DNA of 64,000 nt, taken from G963704535 sp963704535 (GTDB taxonomy: Bacteria > Chloroflexota > Chloroflexia > Chloroflexales > Roseiflexaceae). Below are positions 1 through 8,871 of the stretch, piece after piece. The stretch lies in contig OY969916.1 in the NCBI GenBank assembly GCA_963704535.1, positions 5,580,001 through 5,644,000 of the forward strand. The letters are read 5' to 3'. Numbering within the stretch: position 1 is the first letter of the stretch; each line of letters starts with the position of its first letter. The notes beneath the pieces were generated by a model. That model searched no databases and had not been told where the DNA came from. It saw only the letters and a program-made list of their open reading frames with translations. A program made the translations under genes and the position numbers.

Positions 1-648
1 CAAGAGTAGTCACTTCCGCAAGTATAGCAAAGGTTCGACTTCGTGGTAAGCAGTCGAACGGCCTGGCGTTCAGTTGCCCGCTGCGCGAGTAGGGCTTTCA
101 TAGACCGGTAGTGCTACCAAAATGCCAACGATCTTGAAGAGCAAGCGAAGCGCAGCGGGTCAACTGCAACCACCCATCCGACAGGCCGTACGTCGGTACG
201 GCAGGAACCCCCATCTCAGTGGTGGATCGGCGGAGTTGCTGGGGAGTGAGGCGCTCAAGGATGGTTTGGAGATCGGCAGGGATATGCATAACGGACACCG
301 ATGAAGATGTGCGAGACCGAGCTTGGAACGATCACTGACACGCTCCCCATGATACCAGCAAAGCGAGGTCACAAATTGGTACAGCCATTGATGGATTGCC
401 GCCCAACTCTAGAATGAGACGGATATTCGTCCACCTATACCCGTTTCACGGGATATTCGTCCGCCTATTCCTTCGCCCATGATAGCACGGAGCTCAAAGG
501 GTATCCAAGATTGCCAGTGTGTCATTGGCGCTTAGCGCCTATCCGAATAACCTCCCTTCGATACGGCTGCGCCGGGGTACCCTCTGGGTCCAGGATGAGT
601 TATTCGGATAGGCGCTAAGCCTCGCAGCATCCGCTGTTTACGAGAGCA
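1..648. other. Left-end region without a supported gene
   Basis: No reading frame here looks like a protein: the candidates are under 75 codons, overlap each other on both strands and show no recognisable domain or ribosome-binding site. Visible structure is an imperfect direct repeat at 421-438 and 451-468 (core GGATATTCGTCC) and the inverted repeat listed separately at 530-620. It may be the degraded end of a gene lying outside the window. Confidence 0.5.
530..620. repeat. 22-bp perfect inverted repeat with 47-nt spacer
   Basis: Arms 530-551 and 599-620 are perfect reverse complements (GCTTAGCGCCTATCCGAATA plus two bases). The right arm ends 29 nt past the stop of the minus-strand reductase gene. 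A transcript would form a long stem with a large loop. It could be a terminator for that gene or the ends of a small decayed mobile element; there is no T-run to decide. Confidence 0.55.
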
Positions 649-1497
649 CTATTCCCCCGCTCCAAACGCATAGCGCAGAAAGAGATGGCTGCCGCCGCGT
701 TTGACGCCCACCAGCGTTCCCCAGATGGGCTGCTCGGGCGCGAACCGTTTCCCGGCCACCAGGCCGGGACGCTCGCCGGCGTCGTCGCGGCCGGCAACCT
801 GGGGCGCCAGCGTCAGGAAGAGTTCGTCGAGACACTGCTCGGCGAAGAAGTCGCCCATCAGCTGCGGCCCACCCTCGACCAGAATTAGATCGCTGGGGCG
901 GACACCGCCAACTGCCTCCAGAATCGCTCGGGCGCTGAGCGGGCCGGCGCTGTCCACGGCTGTGACCCGCACCGACGGCGGCGGCCCGGATTTACGGATT
1001 CGGCGCGCCCCCTCGGTGGTCGTGACGATCAACACCGGGACCTGGCCCGACTGGAACACCGGCAGCGCCATGTCGATCGCGCCGCTGGCGGTGACGATGA
1101 CATTGAGCGGCGGTTCGGGCTTGCCCAGCGTGGCGCGAAGCTGCCCATACGCCTCGGCCAGCGATGGATAGACATACTCAGCGGTCCAGAGGTGCTGCGG
1201 CACGGCCCGCAGTGTCCCAGCGCCCACGATCACAGCGTCGGCTGCGGCCCGTAATAGGCCCATCACCATTCGGTCGTGGGCATTGTGCCCACTGATCGGG
1301 CCACCGCCCGACCGGCCCGGTACGTTCAGCGACACCACCCCATCCAGCGTGGTCACGAAGTTGCCGATGATGTAGGGCCGGTCGGGAGGCGCCGGGAACG
1401 AGAGCCGGCCGTAGAGCGATGCGAGGGCCGGCGGAAGCGGGAGGTCAGCGCCCTGCCGCGCATCATAGAGCGCCTCCAGTGGATCAAGCGCGTTCAA
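649..1497 (-). CDS. RibD C-terminal / dihydrofolate-reductase-family reductase
   Basis: 282-residue protein of the RibD_C family, the reductase fold shared by riboflavin RibD and some dihydrofolate-reductase-like enzymes. Visible family signatures are GNFVTTLDGVVS (45-56), the segment ending in VGAGTLR (about 75-97) and DLILVEGGPQL (203-213). The deaminase half of RibD is absent. Its TTG start overlaps the folE stop (TTGA), so the two are probably co-translated. Substrate is not determined by sequence. With folE directly upstream, a pterin or dihydrofolate reduction is as plausible as a riboflavin step; that part is inference. Confidence 0.8.
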   Translation of the reverse strand: MNALDPLEALYDARQGADLPLPPALASLYGRLSFPAPPDRPYIIGNFVTTLDGVVSLNVPGRSGGGPISGHNAHDRMVMGLLRAAADAVIVGAGTLRAVPQHLWTAEYVYPSLAEAYGQLRATLGKPEPPLNVIVTASGAIDMALPVFQSGQVPVLIVTTTEGARRIRKSGPPPSVRVTAVDSAGPLSARAILEAVGGVRPSDLILVEGGPQLMGDFFAEQCLDELFLTLAPQVAGRDDAGERPGLVAGKRFAPEQPIWGTLVGVKRGGSHLFLRYAFGAGE

Positions 1498-2144
1498 CGC
1501 GACACCCCGCAGATGCTCATAAATTCGGAGCGCAGCGCCGGGTTGTGGTCGTACTCGCCGCGCCAGAAGGTCGTCCGAGTGAGCGGCGATACCTCGCGCA
1601 CCCCGCGCATCTGGGTACAGAGGTGATGCGCCTCCAGGTAGACCGCCACGCCGTGCGGCTGTAACATTGCCTCCATGCTGTCGGCGATCTGCTGCCCGAT
1701 GCGCTCTTGCACGGCGAAGCGTTGGGCGAACAGCCGGACCAGGCGCGTGAGCTTGGAGATACCGATGATGTGTTCGTGCGCGATATAGCCGACATAGGCG
1801 TGCCCGTAAAAGGGTAGCGCGTGGTGCTCACAGAGCGCGAAGAATTGGATCGGCCCCTCGATCACCTGGCTGAGACGGCAGTCCGGCCCGCCGCGACACT
1901 CGGTATCGAAGACCGTCAGCAGCTTGGGATCGCCATCATACCCAGCGGTGGCATCATACATGGCGCGGATAAAGCGGCGCGGTGTCTCACGTGTCGCCGG
2001 GGTGTCCAGATCGAGGCCAAACGCGCTAAAGATCTCGGCCACATAGCTTTCAAACTGCTGCAATTGCTCGTCCGAAAGGTGACGATGACGCAGATCCATG
2101 GCCGTAAGTACATCGTGATCGTTCAAATCTGGTTCAACTGACAT
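1494..2144 (-). CDS. folE: GTP cyclohydrolase I
   Basis: FolE opens the guanine ring of GTP to give dihydroneopterin triphosphate, the first step of folate/pterin synthesis. The 216-residue protein has the expected length and the zinc motif CEHH (105-108), with the third ligand C176 in HHLCTQMRG. GISKLTRLVRLFAQRF and VQERIGQQIA are also family-typical. The start at 2144 is chosen because a GGAGGA box lies just before it; an upstream in-frame extension to 2267 would only translate the tandem repeat. The stop overlaps the RibD-C-type reductase start. Confidence 0.96.
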   Translation of the reverse strand: MSVEPDLNDHDVLTAMDLRHRHLSDEQLQQFESYVAEIFSAFGLDLDTPATRETPRRFIRAMYDATAGYDGDPKLLTVFDTECRGGPDCRLSQVIEGPIQFFALCEHHALPFYGHAYVGYIAHEHIIGISKLTRLVRLFAQRFAVQERIGQQIADSMEAMLQPHGVAVYLEAHHLCTQMRGVREVSPLTRTTFWRGEYDHNPALRSEFMSICGVSR

Positions 2145-2159
2145 TTTTCTTCCTCCATA

Positions 2160-2577
2160 AAATGTGCGTGGGGGAGACTGAGGGGGCAGCCCCCTCAAAC
2201 CCCCTTTTCGCCAAGAATGTGCCTGGGAGACTGAGGGGGCAGCCCCCTCAAACCCCCTTTTCGCCAAGAATGTGCCTGGGAGACTGAGGAGGCAGCCCCC
2301 TCAAACCCCCTTTTCGCCAAGAATGTGCCTGGGAGACTGAGGAGGCAGCCCCCTCAAACCCCCTTTTCGCCAAGAATGTGCCTGGGAGACTGAGGAGGCA
2401 GCCCCCTCAAACCCCCTTTTCGCCAAGAATGTGCCTGGGAGACTGAGGAGGCAGCCCCCTCAAACCCCCTTTTCGCCAAGAATGTGCCTGGGAGACTGAG
2501 GAGGCAGCCCCCTCAAACCCCCTTTTCGCCAAGAATGTGCCTGGGAGACTGAGGAGGCAGCCCCTCAAACCCCCTTT
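2160..2577. repeat. 53-bp tandem array, about 8 copies, in the folE leader
   Basis: A head-to-tail array of 53-bp units (first unit slightly longer) with core GAGGCAGCCCCCTCAAACCC. The units are almost identical and contiguous without spacers. The array fills the gap between the flavoprotein stop (2586) and folE, ending 16 bp before the folE start codon, so it would lie in the folE mRNA leader. Each unit can fold through its G-run/C-run halves. Confidence 0.9.
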
Positions 2578-2585
2578 TCCGAGCG

Positions 2586-3764
2586 CTATGCCGGCAGGCG
2601 CCCAACCAGGTCTTTCGGCTGAAACGGCCCCGGCTCCGCGATCAGGCGCCGCGCCGCATCCACCTGCTCCCAGACATTCCACAGCAGGACTCCGCGCACG
2701 CGCCCATCGCGCAGATAATACAGGACGCCCTCGCGGAAAGGCTCCTTCCAGTCCGCCACGATCTCCAGCCGCGCGTCTAGTTCTCCTACCGCCTCGTAGC
2801 CGAGATCGAACAGATCCGAGTAGAAGAAGGGCAGGTGCTCATAGGGCGTCTGTTCGCCGGCCATGTTGCGGCCCGCATGCCTGCCCATCGTATTGGCGTT
2901 ATCCTCGTGCTCGACGCGCATGCGCTTGCCGAGGGCCGGGTTGGCGAAGTTCGCCACGTCGCCTGCCGCAAAGATATCCGGGTGACTGGTGTGGAGCAGC
3001 GCATTCACGACGATGCCATCATCCACCTCCAGGCCAGCCGCCCGCGCCAGCGCAATGTTGGGCTCGATCCCGATCCCGGCGACGACGCCATCGACCAACA
3101 CATCCTGGCCGTCCGCTGTTCGCAGCGCGAGTTGCCCACCCCGTCGCTCCAGGCCCTCCGCCGTCGCGCCCGCTAGTACCTCGACGCCGTGCTCCCGGTA
3201 ATACGTCGTCACGAACGCCGACAGATCTGGGCCAAAGAGCTGCTGGCCAATCCCGGCACCGGGGAAGAGCATGACCACATCCTTCCCATTCATCGCCAGC
3301 GCCGCGGCGACCTCCGACCCAATGAACCCGCCGCCGATGACCGCGAAGCGCTGACCCTGTTCGGCCAGGGCTTGCAGCCGCTGGTAATCGTCGAGCGTGC
3401 GATAGTAGATCACGTCGTCGCCGCCCCAGGCGAAGCGCCGTGGGGTGCCGCCGGTCGCCAGGAGCAGCTTATCAAAGGTGTAGTTGGTTCCCTGGTCATC
3501 GGTCACGCGTTTGTGCGCCGCGTCAAGTGCCTGGGCCGTCCGCCCTGTCGCCAATTCGATGCCCTGCCGCGCGATGTCAATCCACACGCTGTCGAGCGGC
3601 TTACCCTTCCAGAGCGCCTTGGAGAGCGGCGGTCGTTGATAGGGCGGGTGATGTTCGCGCCCGATCACCCCGATGGCGCCGGTCTGATCGACCTCGTGAA
3701 TACCCTGGACGGCAGCAGCCGCCGTCATGCCGCCGCCGATAATGAGATAGGGATAGTGAGGCAT
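2586..3764 (-). CDS. FAD-dependent NAD(P)H oxidoreductase, ferredoxin-reductase/AIF-like
   Basis: Pyridine-nucleotide-disulfide-type flavoprotein of 392 residues. The N-terminal FAD motif is IIGGGMTAAAA (8-18), the NAD(P) motif is AVIGGGFIGSE (about 140-150), and the second FAD signature is IFAAGDVANF. The C-terminal part resembles the reductase C domain of ferredoxin reductases and AIF. No redox-active CxxC pair is seen, so transfer to an iron-sulfur partner or quinone is more likely than disulfide chemistry. Start 3764 has GGAGGA directly upstream; a start at 3776 would place that box inside the gene. No obvious partner gene is adjacent. Confidence 0.87.
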   Translation of the reverse strand: MPHYPYLIIGGGMTAAAAVQGIHEVDQTGAIGVIGREHHPPYQRPPLSKALWKGKPLDSVWIDIARQGIELATGRTAQALDAAHKRVTDDQGTNYTFDKLLLATGGTPRRFAWGGDDVIYYRTLDDYQRLQALAEQGQRFAVIGGGFIGSEVAAALAMNGKDVVMLFPGAGIGQQLFGPDLSAFVTTYYREHGVEVLAGATAEGLERRGGQLALRTADGQDVLVDGVVAGIGIEPNIALARAAGLEVDDGIVVNALLHTSHPDIFAAGDVANFANPALGKRMRVEHEDNANTMGRHAGRNMAGEQTPYEHLPFFYSDLFDLGYEAVGELDARLEIVADWKEPFREGVLYYLRDGRVRGVLLWNVWEQVDAARRLIAEPGPFQPKDLVGRLPA

Positions 3765-4033
3765 CGTTTCCTCCATCTTTTAGTAGTTGCTTGTACAACT
3801 ACTATCATAATAGACTGTTCAGTATCACAATCCACTGCCCGTTGGTACAGGCGAGTACTGTCCTTTCGTGGTTGCTCAGTTCCAACGAGGTACTTGCTGC
3901 ATCTATGATGCCACCATTGCCTGCTCTTCGTCAGAGGCTTGGCAATGCTCAAGAGCCGTCAAGAGGGCAACTATTGACCTATGGTAAACTATCCCAAGCC
4001 GCCCAAAGCACTATAGCCGAGAACGACGACCAG

Positions 4034-4462
4034 ATGCGCCACCGAGACCTCCGCGAACAAAACCGCCGCTCGTGGGATGCCATGGTGCCCGCGCACTACA
4101 GCCACCACCACGACCTGGCCGGGTTCCTGCACGGCGGCGGGCTCACGATCTTCCCGGAGGAGCGCGAGCTGCTGGGCGAGCTGGGCGGCTGCACGCTGAC
4201 CCACCTGATGTGCAACACCGGCCAGGACCTCCTGAGCCTGGCCCAACTGGGAGCCGCCACGACCGGCGTAGACATCAGCGCGGCGGCGATCGAGATCGCG
4301 CGCCGGCTGGCGGTCGAGGCCCTGCGCGAATACCCGTACGTCAACGGCAAGCGCCCATTCGAGGACCTGCGGGCGCTGCCCGGTCGGCGGATGGCGCCAC
4401 CGGAGACGGTGCCGGCGACCCCGCTCATGTATGGCGTCGCCGCCCAAAAGACCGGAGATTAG
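4034..4462 (+). pseudogene. SAM-dependent methyltransferase with internal deletion
   Basis: The 142-residue frame begins like a class I methyltransferase, with SAM-binding motif I at LMCNTGQDLLSLAQLGAATTG-type sequence and VDIS after it. It then jumps within the post-motif-I helix (ARRLAVEAL) directly to a typical C-terminal end (REYPYVNGKRPFEDL through GVAAQKTGD). The middle half of the catalytic domain, normally about 100 or more residues, is missing in frame. The stop codon lies inside a heptanucleotide repeat. The start at 4034 is the first ATG matching the family N-terminus. I infer loss of function; a deliberate short form is less likely. Confidence 0.65.
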
Positions 4463-4517
4463 AGATTGGAGATTAGAGATTGGGGTTCAGCGAGCAATCT
4501 CCAATCTCCAATCTCCA
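4454..4517. repeat. Heptanucleotide fold-back repeat (GGAGATT/AATCTCC)
   Basis: Several 7-nt units of GGAGATT/AGAGATT type are followed, after a short loop, by their complements AATCTCC, giving a strong hairpin. It supplies the stop codon of the preceding methyltransferase remnant and ends 8 bp before the folB start, next to its GAGGAGGG box, so folding could affect folB translation. Confidence 0.85.
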
Positions 4518-4525
4518 GAGGAGGG

Positions 4526-4921
4526 ATGAAATTGGACACCGATCGTATCAAACTGGAAGGCATATGCTTCTTTGGGTACCATGGCGTGCTGGCCGAGGAG
4601 CGGTCGCTTGGTCAGCCCTTCATCGTCAATATCGAGCTGCACTGCGACCTGCGCGCCGCCCGCCGCTCCGACGACCTGGCGCAGACTGTGGACTACAGCG
4701 AGGTCTACCGGCTGGCGCGCGCGATCGTCGAGGGCGAGCCGGTACACCTGACCGAGACCGTCGCCGAGCGCATCGCCGCCGCGGTGCTGGAGCGCCACAG
4801 CCGCGTCGAGGCCGTGCGCGTCGGGGTGGCCAAGCCGCACGTGCGCCTGGGCGATACGGTGCTCAAAGCCAGCACCGCCTCGGCGCCCTCGACCTGGAAC
4901 AAGGACCTGCTTTCATCTTAA
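4526..4921 (+). CDS. folB: Dihydroneopterin aldolase
   Basis: FolB cleaves 7,8-dihydroneopterin to 6-hydroxymethyl-dihydropterin and glycolaldehyde in folate synthesis. The 131-residue length is normal. Visible signatures are FFGYHGVLAEE (15-25, including the conserved acidic residue), TVDYSEVYRL (54-63), LTETVAERIA (75-84) and VAKPHV with the conserved lysine (K103). Start 4526 has GAGGAGGG directly upstream; an in-frame extension to 4466 would translate the repeat. The gene ends 4 bp before the glycosyltransferase, suggesting one transcript. folE lies 2.4 kb away on the other strand. Confidence 0.94.
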   Translation: MKLDTDRIKLEGICFFGYHGVLAEERSLGQPFIVNIELHCDLRAARRSDDLAQTVDYSEVYRLARAIVEGEPVHLTETVAERIAAAVLERHSRVEAVRVGVAKPHVRLGDTVLKASTASAPSTWNKDLLSS

Positions 4922-4925
4922 CTGT

Positions 4926-6200
4926 ATGCGCCAGCTAATCACCATCCTAACCAGCGGCACGCGCGGCGATGTCCAGCCCCTTGTTGCATTGGGAATGGGT
5001 CTCCAGGGCGCCGGGTACGCCGTGCGCGTACTCACCCACCTCCCATTTCAACCGCTGGTGGCCGGGTACGGGTTGGAGTTCGCGCCCCTGGACGGCAACC
5101 CCAACGAGCTGTTCCTACAGCCGGAATTTCAATCGGCCCTGACTTACGATGGCGGCCCACTGCACAGCGCGCGGATGTCGCTGCGCTACCTACGCGCCGC
5201 CCGGCCACTGTTCGCGCGCATGCTCGCCAGCGCCTGGCAGGGCTGCCAGGGCTCGGCAGCGCTGCTGATCACGCTGCCCACCACCTGGGGCGACCAGATC
5301 GCCGCCGCGCTCGGCATCCCGTGCGTATGGGCGCTGACCCAGCCGCTCGGCCGCACCGCCGCGTTCCCCTCGCCGCTTCTGCCGTTCGGCCTCTCGCTCG
5401 GCCCGTCCTACAACCGCCTGTCGCACGCGCTGCTTGAGCACGTGATCTGGCAGCCCTGGCGCGATCTCCTCGGCCGCTGGCGACGCGATGCGCTGGGGCT
5501 GCCGCCGCTCCCGTCGATCGGCTGGGCCGCCAGGACGGCGGCCCGCGGCGACCTGTTCCTCTACGGTTTCAGCCCGCGCGTCGTCCCCCGCCCGGCCGAC
5601 TGGCCCGACCGCTTTCACGTCACCGGCTACTGGTTCCTGGAGCCTGAGCCAGGCTGGCGGCCCGCGCCCACCCTACTCGACTTCCTGGCGGCCGGGTCGC
5701 CGCCGCTCTACGTCGGCTTCGGCAGCACCGGTGCCGAGCTGGACGACGGCCTGCTCGCGCAGGTGTGGCGGGCGCTTGCGCTGACCGGCCAGCGCGCGGT
5801 GCTGGCCACCGGCCACCGGCGCTCGCCGACCGACGACATACCGCCGGGCGTCTTCCCGATCGACGCGGCGCCGCACGGCTGGCTGTTCCCACGCATGGCG
5901 GCTGCGGTACATCACGGTGGGCAGGGGACGACCGCCGAGGCGATCCGGGCCGGCATCCCCTCGCTGTGCGTCCCGGTCGGGACCGACCAGTTCTTCTGGG
6001 GCCGGCGCCTCGCCCGGCTGGGCTGTGGCCCGCCGCCGCTCCCGCGCCGCCACCTGACGACCGAGCGTCTCGCGGCGGCGATCGATGCGGCCTTGAGCAC
6101 GCCGGGCTTCCGGGCACGCGCGGCGGCCCTCGGCGCGCAGATCGGCGCCGAGCGGGGCGTCGAGCGGGCGGTGCAGTTGATCGCGGCGCATCTGTCTTGA
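4926..6200 (+). CDS. UDP-glycosyltransferase-like protein (GT1, sterol glucosyltransferase type)
   Basis: 424-residue GT-B-fold glycosyltransferase. The N-terminal acceptor half starts with TSGTRGDVQPLVALG, as in Glyco_transf_28 / macrolide and sterol glucosyltransferases. The nucleotide-sugar half has HHGGQGTTAEAIRAGIPSL beginning near residue 329 and the sugar-contact segment VPVGTDQFFW. It probably moves a sugar from a UDP donor onto a lipid-like or polyketide-like acceptor on the cytoplasmic side. It starts 4 bp after folB, which looks like transcriptional convenience rather than a shared pathway. Confidence 0.87.
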   Translation: MRQLITILTSGTRGDVQPLVALGMGLQGAGYAVRVLTHLPFQPLVAGYGLEFAPLDGNPNELFLQPEFQSALTYDGGPLHSARMSLRYLRAARPLFARMLASAWQGCQGSAALLITLPTTWGDQIAAALGIPCVWALTQPLGRTAAFPSPLLPFGLSLGPSYNRLSHALLEHVIWQPWRDLLGRWRRDALGLPPLPSIGWAARTAARGDLFLYGFSPRVVPRPADWPDRFHVTGYWFLEPEPGWRPAPTLLDFLAAGSPPLYVGFGSTGAELDDGLLAQVWRALALTGQRAVLATGHRRSPTDDIPPGVFPIDAAPHGWLFPRMAAAVHHGGQGTTAEAIRAGIPSLCVPVGTDQFFWGRRLARLGCGPPPLPRRHLTTERLAAAIDAALSTPGFRARAAALGAQIGAERGVERAVQLIAAHLS

Positions 6201-6277
6201 CAAGACTTACGCGGTCGTCTACCAAGTGTGCTTCGGCCTTCGGCAGGCTAGTATGAGGCACGCACATCCGCCACAAA

Positions 6278-6286
6278 TGGTATACT
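6278..6286 (+). promoter_or_regulatory. Extended -10 promoter (TGGTATACT)
   Basis: TGGTATACT matches an extended -10 element and lies 90 nt before the DUF4058 start. The same nonamer occurs ahead of three other genes (9295, 50550, 55468). No good -35 is present, as expected for an extended -10. Confidence 0.45.
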
Positions 6287-6375
6287 GAAGCATCAAGCGC
6301 CCGCGTGCATCGCTTCGACCGCACAACCGTGGATGACACGCGGCAGGATCGTCGTATCCGTGTTTGGAGGCGCCT

Positions 6376-7104
6376 ATGCCGTCACCCTTTCCGGGAATGG
6401 ATCCCCACCTCGAAGGATCGCTGTGGACGACCTTTCACTTCGCCTTCGGTGCCGAACTCATCCGCCAGCTCGCGCCGCGACTGCGGCCACGCTATCTCGC
6501 GCTGCCGGTGGAGCGGCTGATCCTCGACGAGCCCAGCGAGATCGCGGTGCTGACCAGCAACATCTATCCCGATGTGAGCGTGTTGAGTGTGCGTCCACAG
6601 ATGCCCGCCGTCCACACCGCGCCTGGTGGCGAAGCACCGCTCCAACTGGCGACGATCATCCCAGAAGCCGTGCCTCACGTCAGCATCGAGATCCGCGACG
6701 TTGCCCAGCGCCAACTGGTGACGGCGATTGAGATCCTTTCGCCAACAAATAAACGCGGCGACGGGCGGGCCGAATACCTGACCAAGCGGCGGCGCCTCCT
6801 GTTGAGCACAGCGCATCTGCTGGAGTTCGATCTGCTTCGCCAAGGGCAGCGCGTCCCGATGCAGCAGCCGCTCCCCGATGCGCCGTACTTCGTGTTGCTC
6901 AGCCGGGCCGAGCGCCGACCGCTCATGGACATCTGGCCGATCCGCCTCGACGAGGCGCTGCCAACCATTCCGGTGCCGCTGCTCACCGGCGATGCCGATC
7001 TGCTCCTCGACCTACAGGCCACGTTCACGGCCACCTACGACCTGATTGGCTACGACCTGATCGTGGACTACCACGAGCGGCCGGATGTCCCGCTTGACAG
7101 TTAA
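6376..7104 (+). CDS. DUF4058 family protein
   Basis: 242-residue protein opening with MPSPFPGMDPHLEGSLW, the hallmark of DUF4058, a family common in cyanobacteria and Chloroflexota. The central block (EIRDVAQRQLVTAIEILSP followed by NKRGDGRAEY) with a conserved E and K has a restriction-nuclease-like look shared with Uma2-type proteins. That link is my inference, and no activity is established. Start 6376 follows GGAGG with 5-nt spacing and matches the family N-terminus. It is cytosolic, with no signal peptide. Confidence 0.88.
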   Translation: MPSPFPGMDPHLEGSLWTTFHFAFGAELIRQLAPRLRPRYLALPVERLILDEPSEIAVLTSNIYPDVSVLSVRPQMPAVHTAPGGEAPLQLATIIPEAVPHVSIEIRDVAQRQLVTAIEILSPTNKRGDGRAEYLTKRRRLLLSTAHLLEFDLLRQGQRVPMQQPLPDAPYFVLLSRAERRPLMDIWPIRLDEALPTIPVPLLTGDADLLLDLQATFTATYDLIGYDLIVDYHERPDVPLDS

Positions 7105-7130
7105 AACCAAAGACAAAGTCATCAGTTGCG

Positions 7131-7167
7131 GCGCAACTGACAACGGACAACCGACAACGAACAAAAG
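7131..7167. repeat. Heptanucleotide tract (CAACTGA/CAACGGA/CAACCGA)
   Basis: Consecutive 7-nt units of the CAACNGA type lie between the DUF4058 gene and the MFS remnant. It is related in design, not sequence, to the other heptamer tracts in the window. Confidence 0.7.
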
Positions 7168-7580
7168 TCAGCCGCGCATCTCCCCTCCAGCCCCAGCCCA
7201 CACGCAGCAGCCCAGCGCCAGCGCCGCGATCAGCGCGCCCAGCGCGTAGGGCGCGCCGGCCCCCACGTAGTCGAAGGACAGGCCGGCGATCAGCGGGCCG
7301 CCGACGAACGCCGCGTTGAGCGCGACCTGATGGCGCTGAGAAGCTGATTGAGCGGGTTGAATGCACGTAGCCGGGTATGCGTTCGGCGCTCGGGCGGCAG
7401 CGACTCCGGCAAGACCAGCAGCCCGAACAGCACATTGGCCCCGGCGAGCGCCGCAGCGACGAACGCCGGCGTGCTCAGGCTATGCCGGCTGAGCGCGCCG
7501 CTGATCAGCGGGCCAGCCATCATCCCCAGCCCGAAGGCAGCCCCGACGATCACGCCGCGCCCGCCCGCCGGCCCACTCGA
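7168..7580 (-). pseudogene. MFS (TetA-type) transporter remnant
   Basis: Two pieces of a major-facilitator gene remain in different frames. The upstream piece (about 7580-7340) reads RGVIVGAAFGLGMMAGPLIS then TPAFVAAALAGANVLFG and VLPESLPPERR, typical of transmembrane helices 4-6 and the central loop. The downstream piece (about 7330-7168) reads the final helices, VALNAAFVGGPLIAG through GALIAALALGCCVWAG, and then stops. The N-terminal helices and several after the central loop are missing. It begins at the stop of the acyltransferase gene. Non-functional. Confidence 0.7.
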
Positions 7581-8456
7581 TCATCGCGCGGCCTCCAGGG
7601 CGCAACGCTCGATCAGGCGCCGGCACTCAGCCGTGATCGCCGCGTTGAGCGCCTGCTCATCGCCGCACGACGCCCCAATCGGCCGGCCGAAGGCGACCTG
7701 TAGCGTGCCGCGCTGAAGCGATGGGAACACGATCTGGAGGGTCGCGGCCAGCAACTGGTGATGCTCAGGGCCGCGCAGGTAGGCCAGCGGGTGGCGCAGC
7801 GCGGCCCTGGAGAGCACGCCGCTCACCACCACCGGCACGACAGTGAGATCGGCGACCAGCCGCGTGAACGTGGCGATGCTCGACGACCAGCGTTCCAGCG
7901 CCGCGACGGCGCCGGGCAGCACCGCCGGGTCAGGCTCGATGCGCCCGCCGGGAAAGGTCAGCAGCGCCCCACCCGAGCGCAGGTGGCGCGTGGCCGCCCG
8001 GATGACCCCGATCCGCTCGGTCGTGTCCTCGTCGATGGTGATCAGGTAGCGCGAGGTGTTGGCGAGCGCGCGCAGAAAGGGCCGCTCGGCCGCGACGATC
8101 CGCAGGTCGCCCCGTGGGATCGCGGCAAACAGCGCGATCGTGTCGTACAGGCCGGGGTGGTTCGAGACGATCAGCAGCGGCCCGGAGCGCGGCAGCGCGT
8201 CCTGGCCCTCCACGGCGACGCTGCGAACATACTGGCCCAGCGCCCAGGCCCCGGCGACCTGGAGCCCCACTGCCGCGACCAGCGCGTCATAGGCCAGGAT
8301 CTGCCGGGCCAGCCTGTGCGCCGGGCGCCGGCACAGGCGCTCCAGCAGCCAGCGCCCGCGCCGTACCCTGTTCAGCCCCAGCGCCACGAGCAGGTCGTCG
8401 CTGTTGATACTGGTTAGATCGTCAAGTATCGTCGTGCCGTCGTGAAGCTGCTCCAC
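7581..8456 (-). CDS. PlsC-like 1-acylglycerol-phosphate acyltransferase
   Basis: 291-residue member of the LPLAT/PlsC family, which acylates lysophosphatidate or related lysolipids at the membrane. The catalytic HX4D motif is NHPGLYD (H100, D105), and the substrate-binding block is FPGGRIEP (168-175). An N-terminal extension of about 90 residues precedes the domain. The neighbouring MFS gene on the same strand is broken, so no operon partner is informative. Which lipid is acylated cannot be read from the sequence. Confidence 0.83.
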   Translation of the reverse strand: MEQLHDGTTILDDLTSINSDDLLVALGLNRVRRGRWLLERLCRRPAHRLARQILAYDALVAAVGLQVAGAWALGQYVRSVAVEGQDALPRSGPLLIVSNHPGLYDTIALFAAIPRGDLRIVAAERPFLRALANTSRYLITIDEDTTERIGVIRAATRHLRSGGALLTFPGGRIEPDPAVLPGAVAALERWSSSIATFTRLVADLTVVPVVVSGVLSRAALRHPLAYLRGPEHHQLLAATLQIVFPSLQRGTLQVAFGRPIGASCGDEQALNAAITAECRRLIERCALEAAR

Positions 8457-8543
8457 CGCCGCACTCCATTAATGTAAACTCGGTTGCGCTCCTGGCGCAG
8501 AGCACCTATTATATACAGGATTTGGCGCCCTGGAACACCTTAA

Positions 8544-8834
8544 AGGCTGTTTGGAAAAGGGGGAGTTTGAGGGGGAAGCCCCTCAAGAACTCCCTTCCCA
8601 CCACCGAACTCTGTTAGAGGCTGTCTGAAAAGGAGGAGTTTGAGGGGGAAGCCCCTCAAGAACTCCCTTCCCACCACCGAACTCTTTAGAGGCTGTTTGG
8701 AAAAGGGGAGTTTGAGGGCGAAGCCCCTCAAGAACTCCCTTCCCACCACCGAACTCTTTAGAGGCTGTTTGGAAAAGGGGAGTTTGAGGGCGAAGCCCCT
8801 CAAGAACTCCCTTCCCACCACCGAACTCTGTTAG
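8544..8834. repeat. 72-bp tandem array, 4 copies, related to MITE family 1
   Basis: Four units of about 72-74 bp begin at 8544, 8618, 8690 and 8762. Each has AGGCTGT(T/C)TG followed by A/G-rich sequence, then GAGTTTGAGGG...CCCCTCAAGAACTC. The unit has the same end sequence as the dispersed elements at 43592, 50462, 51586 and 54673. The array ends 37 bp before the start of the small membrane protein, in its leader. Confidence 0.88.
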
Positions 8835-8871
8835 ATAAAAGGACTTTTCTAAGCATAGACGGAGCAAACCT

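Noticed and set aside
2160..2577. CRISPR-like array
   Set aside because: Units are contiguous and nearly identical with no unique spacers, and no cas gene is in the window.
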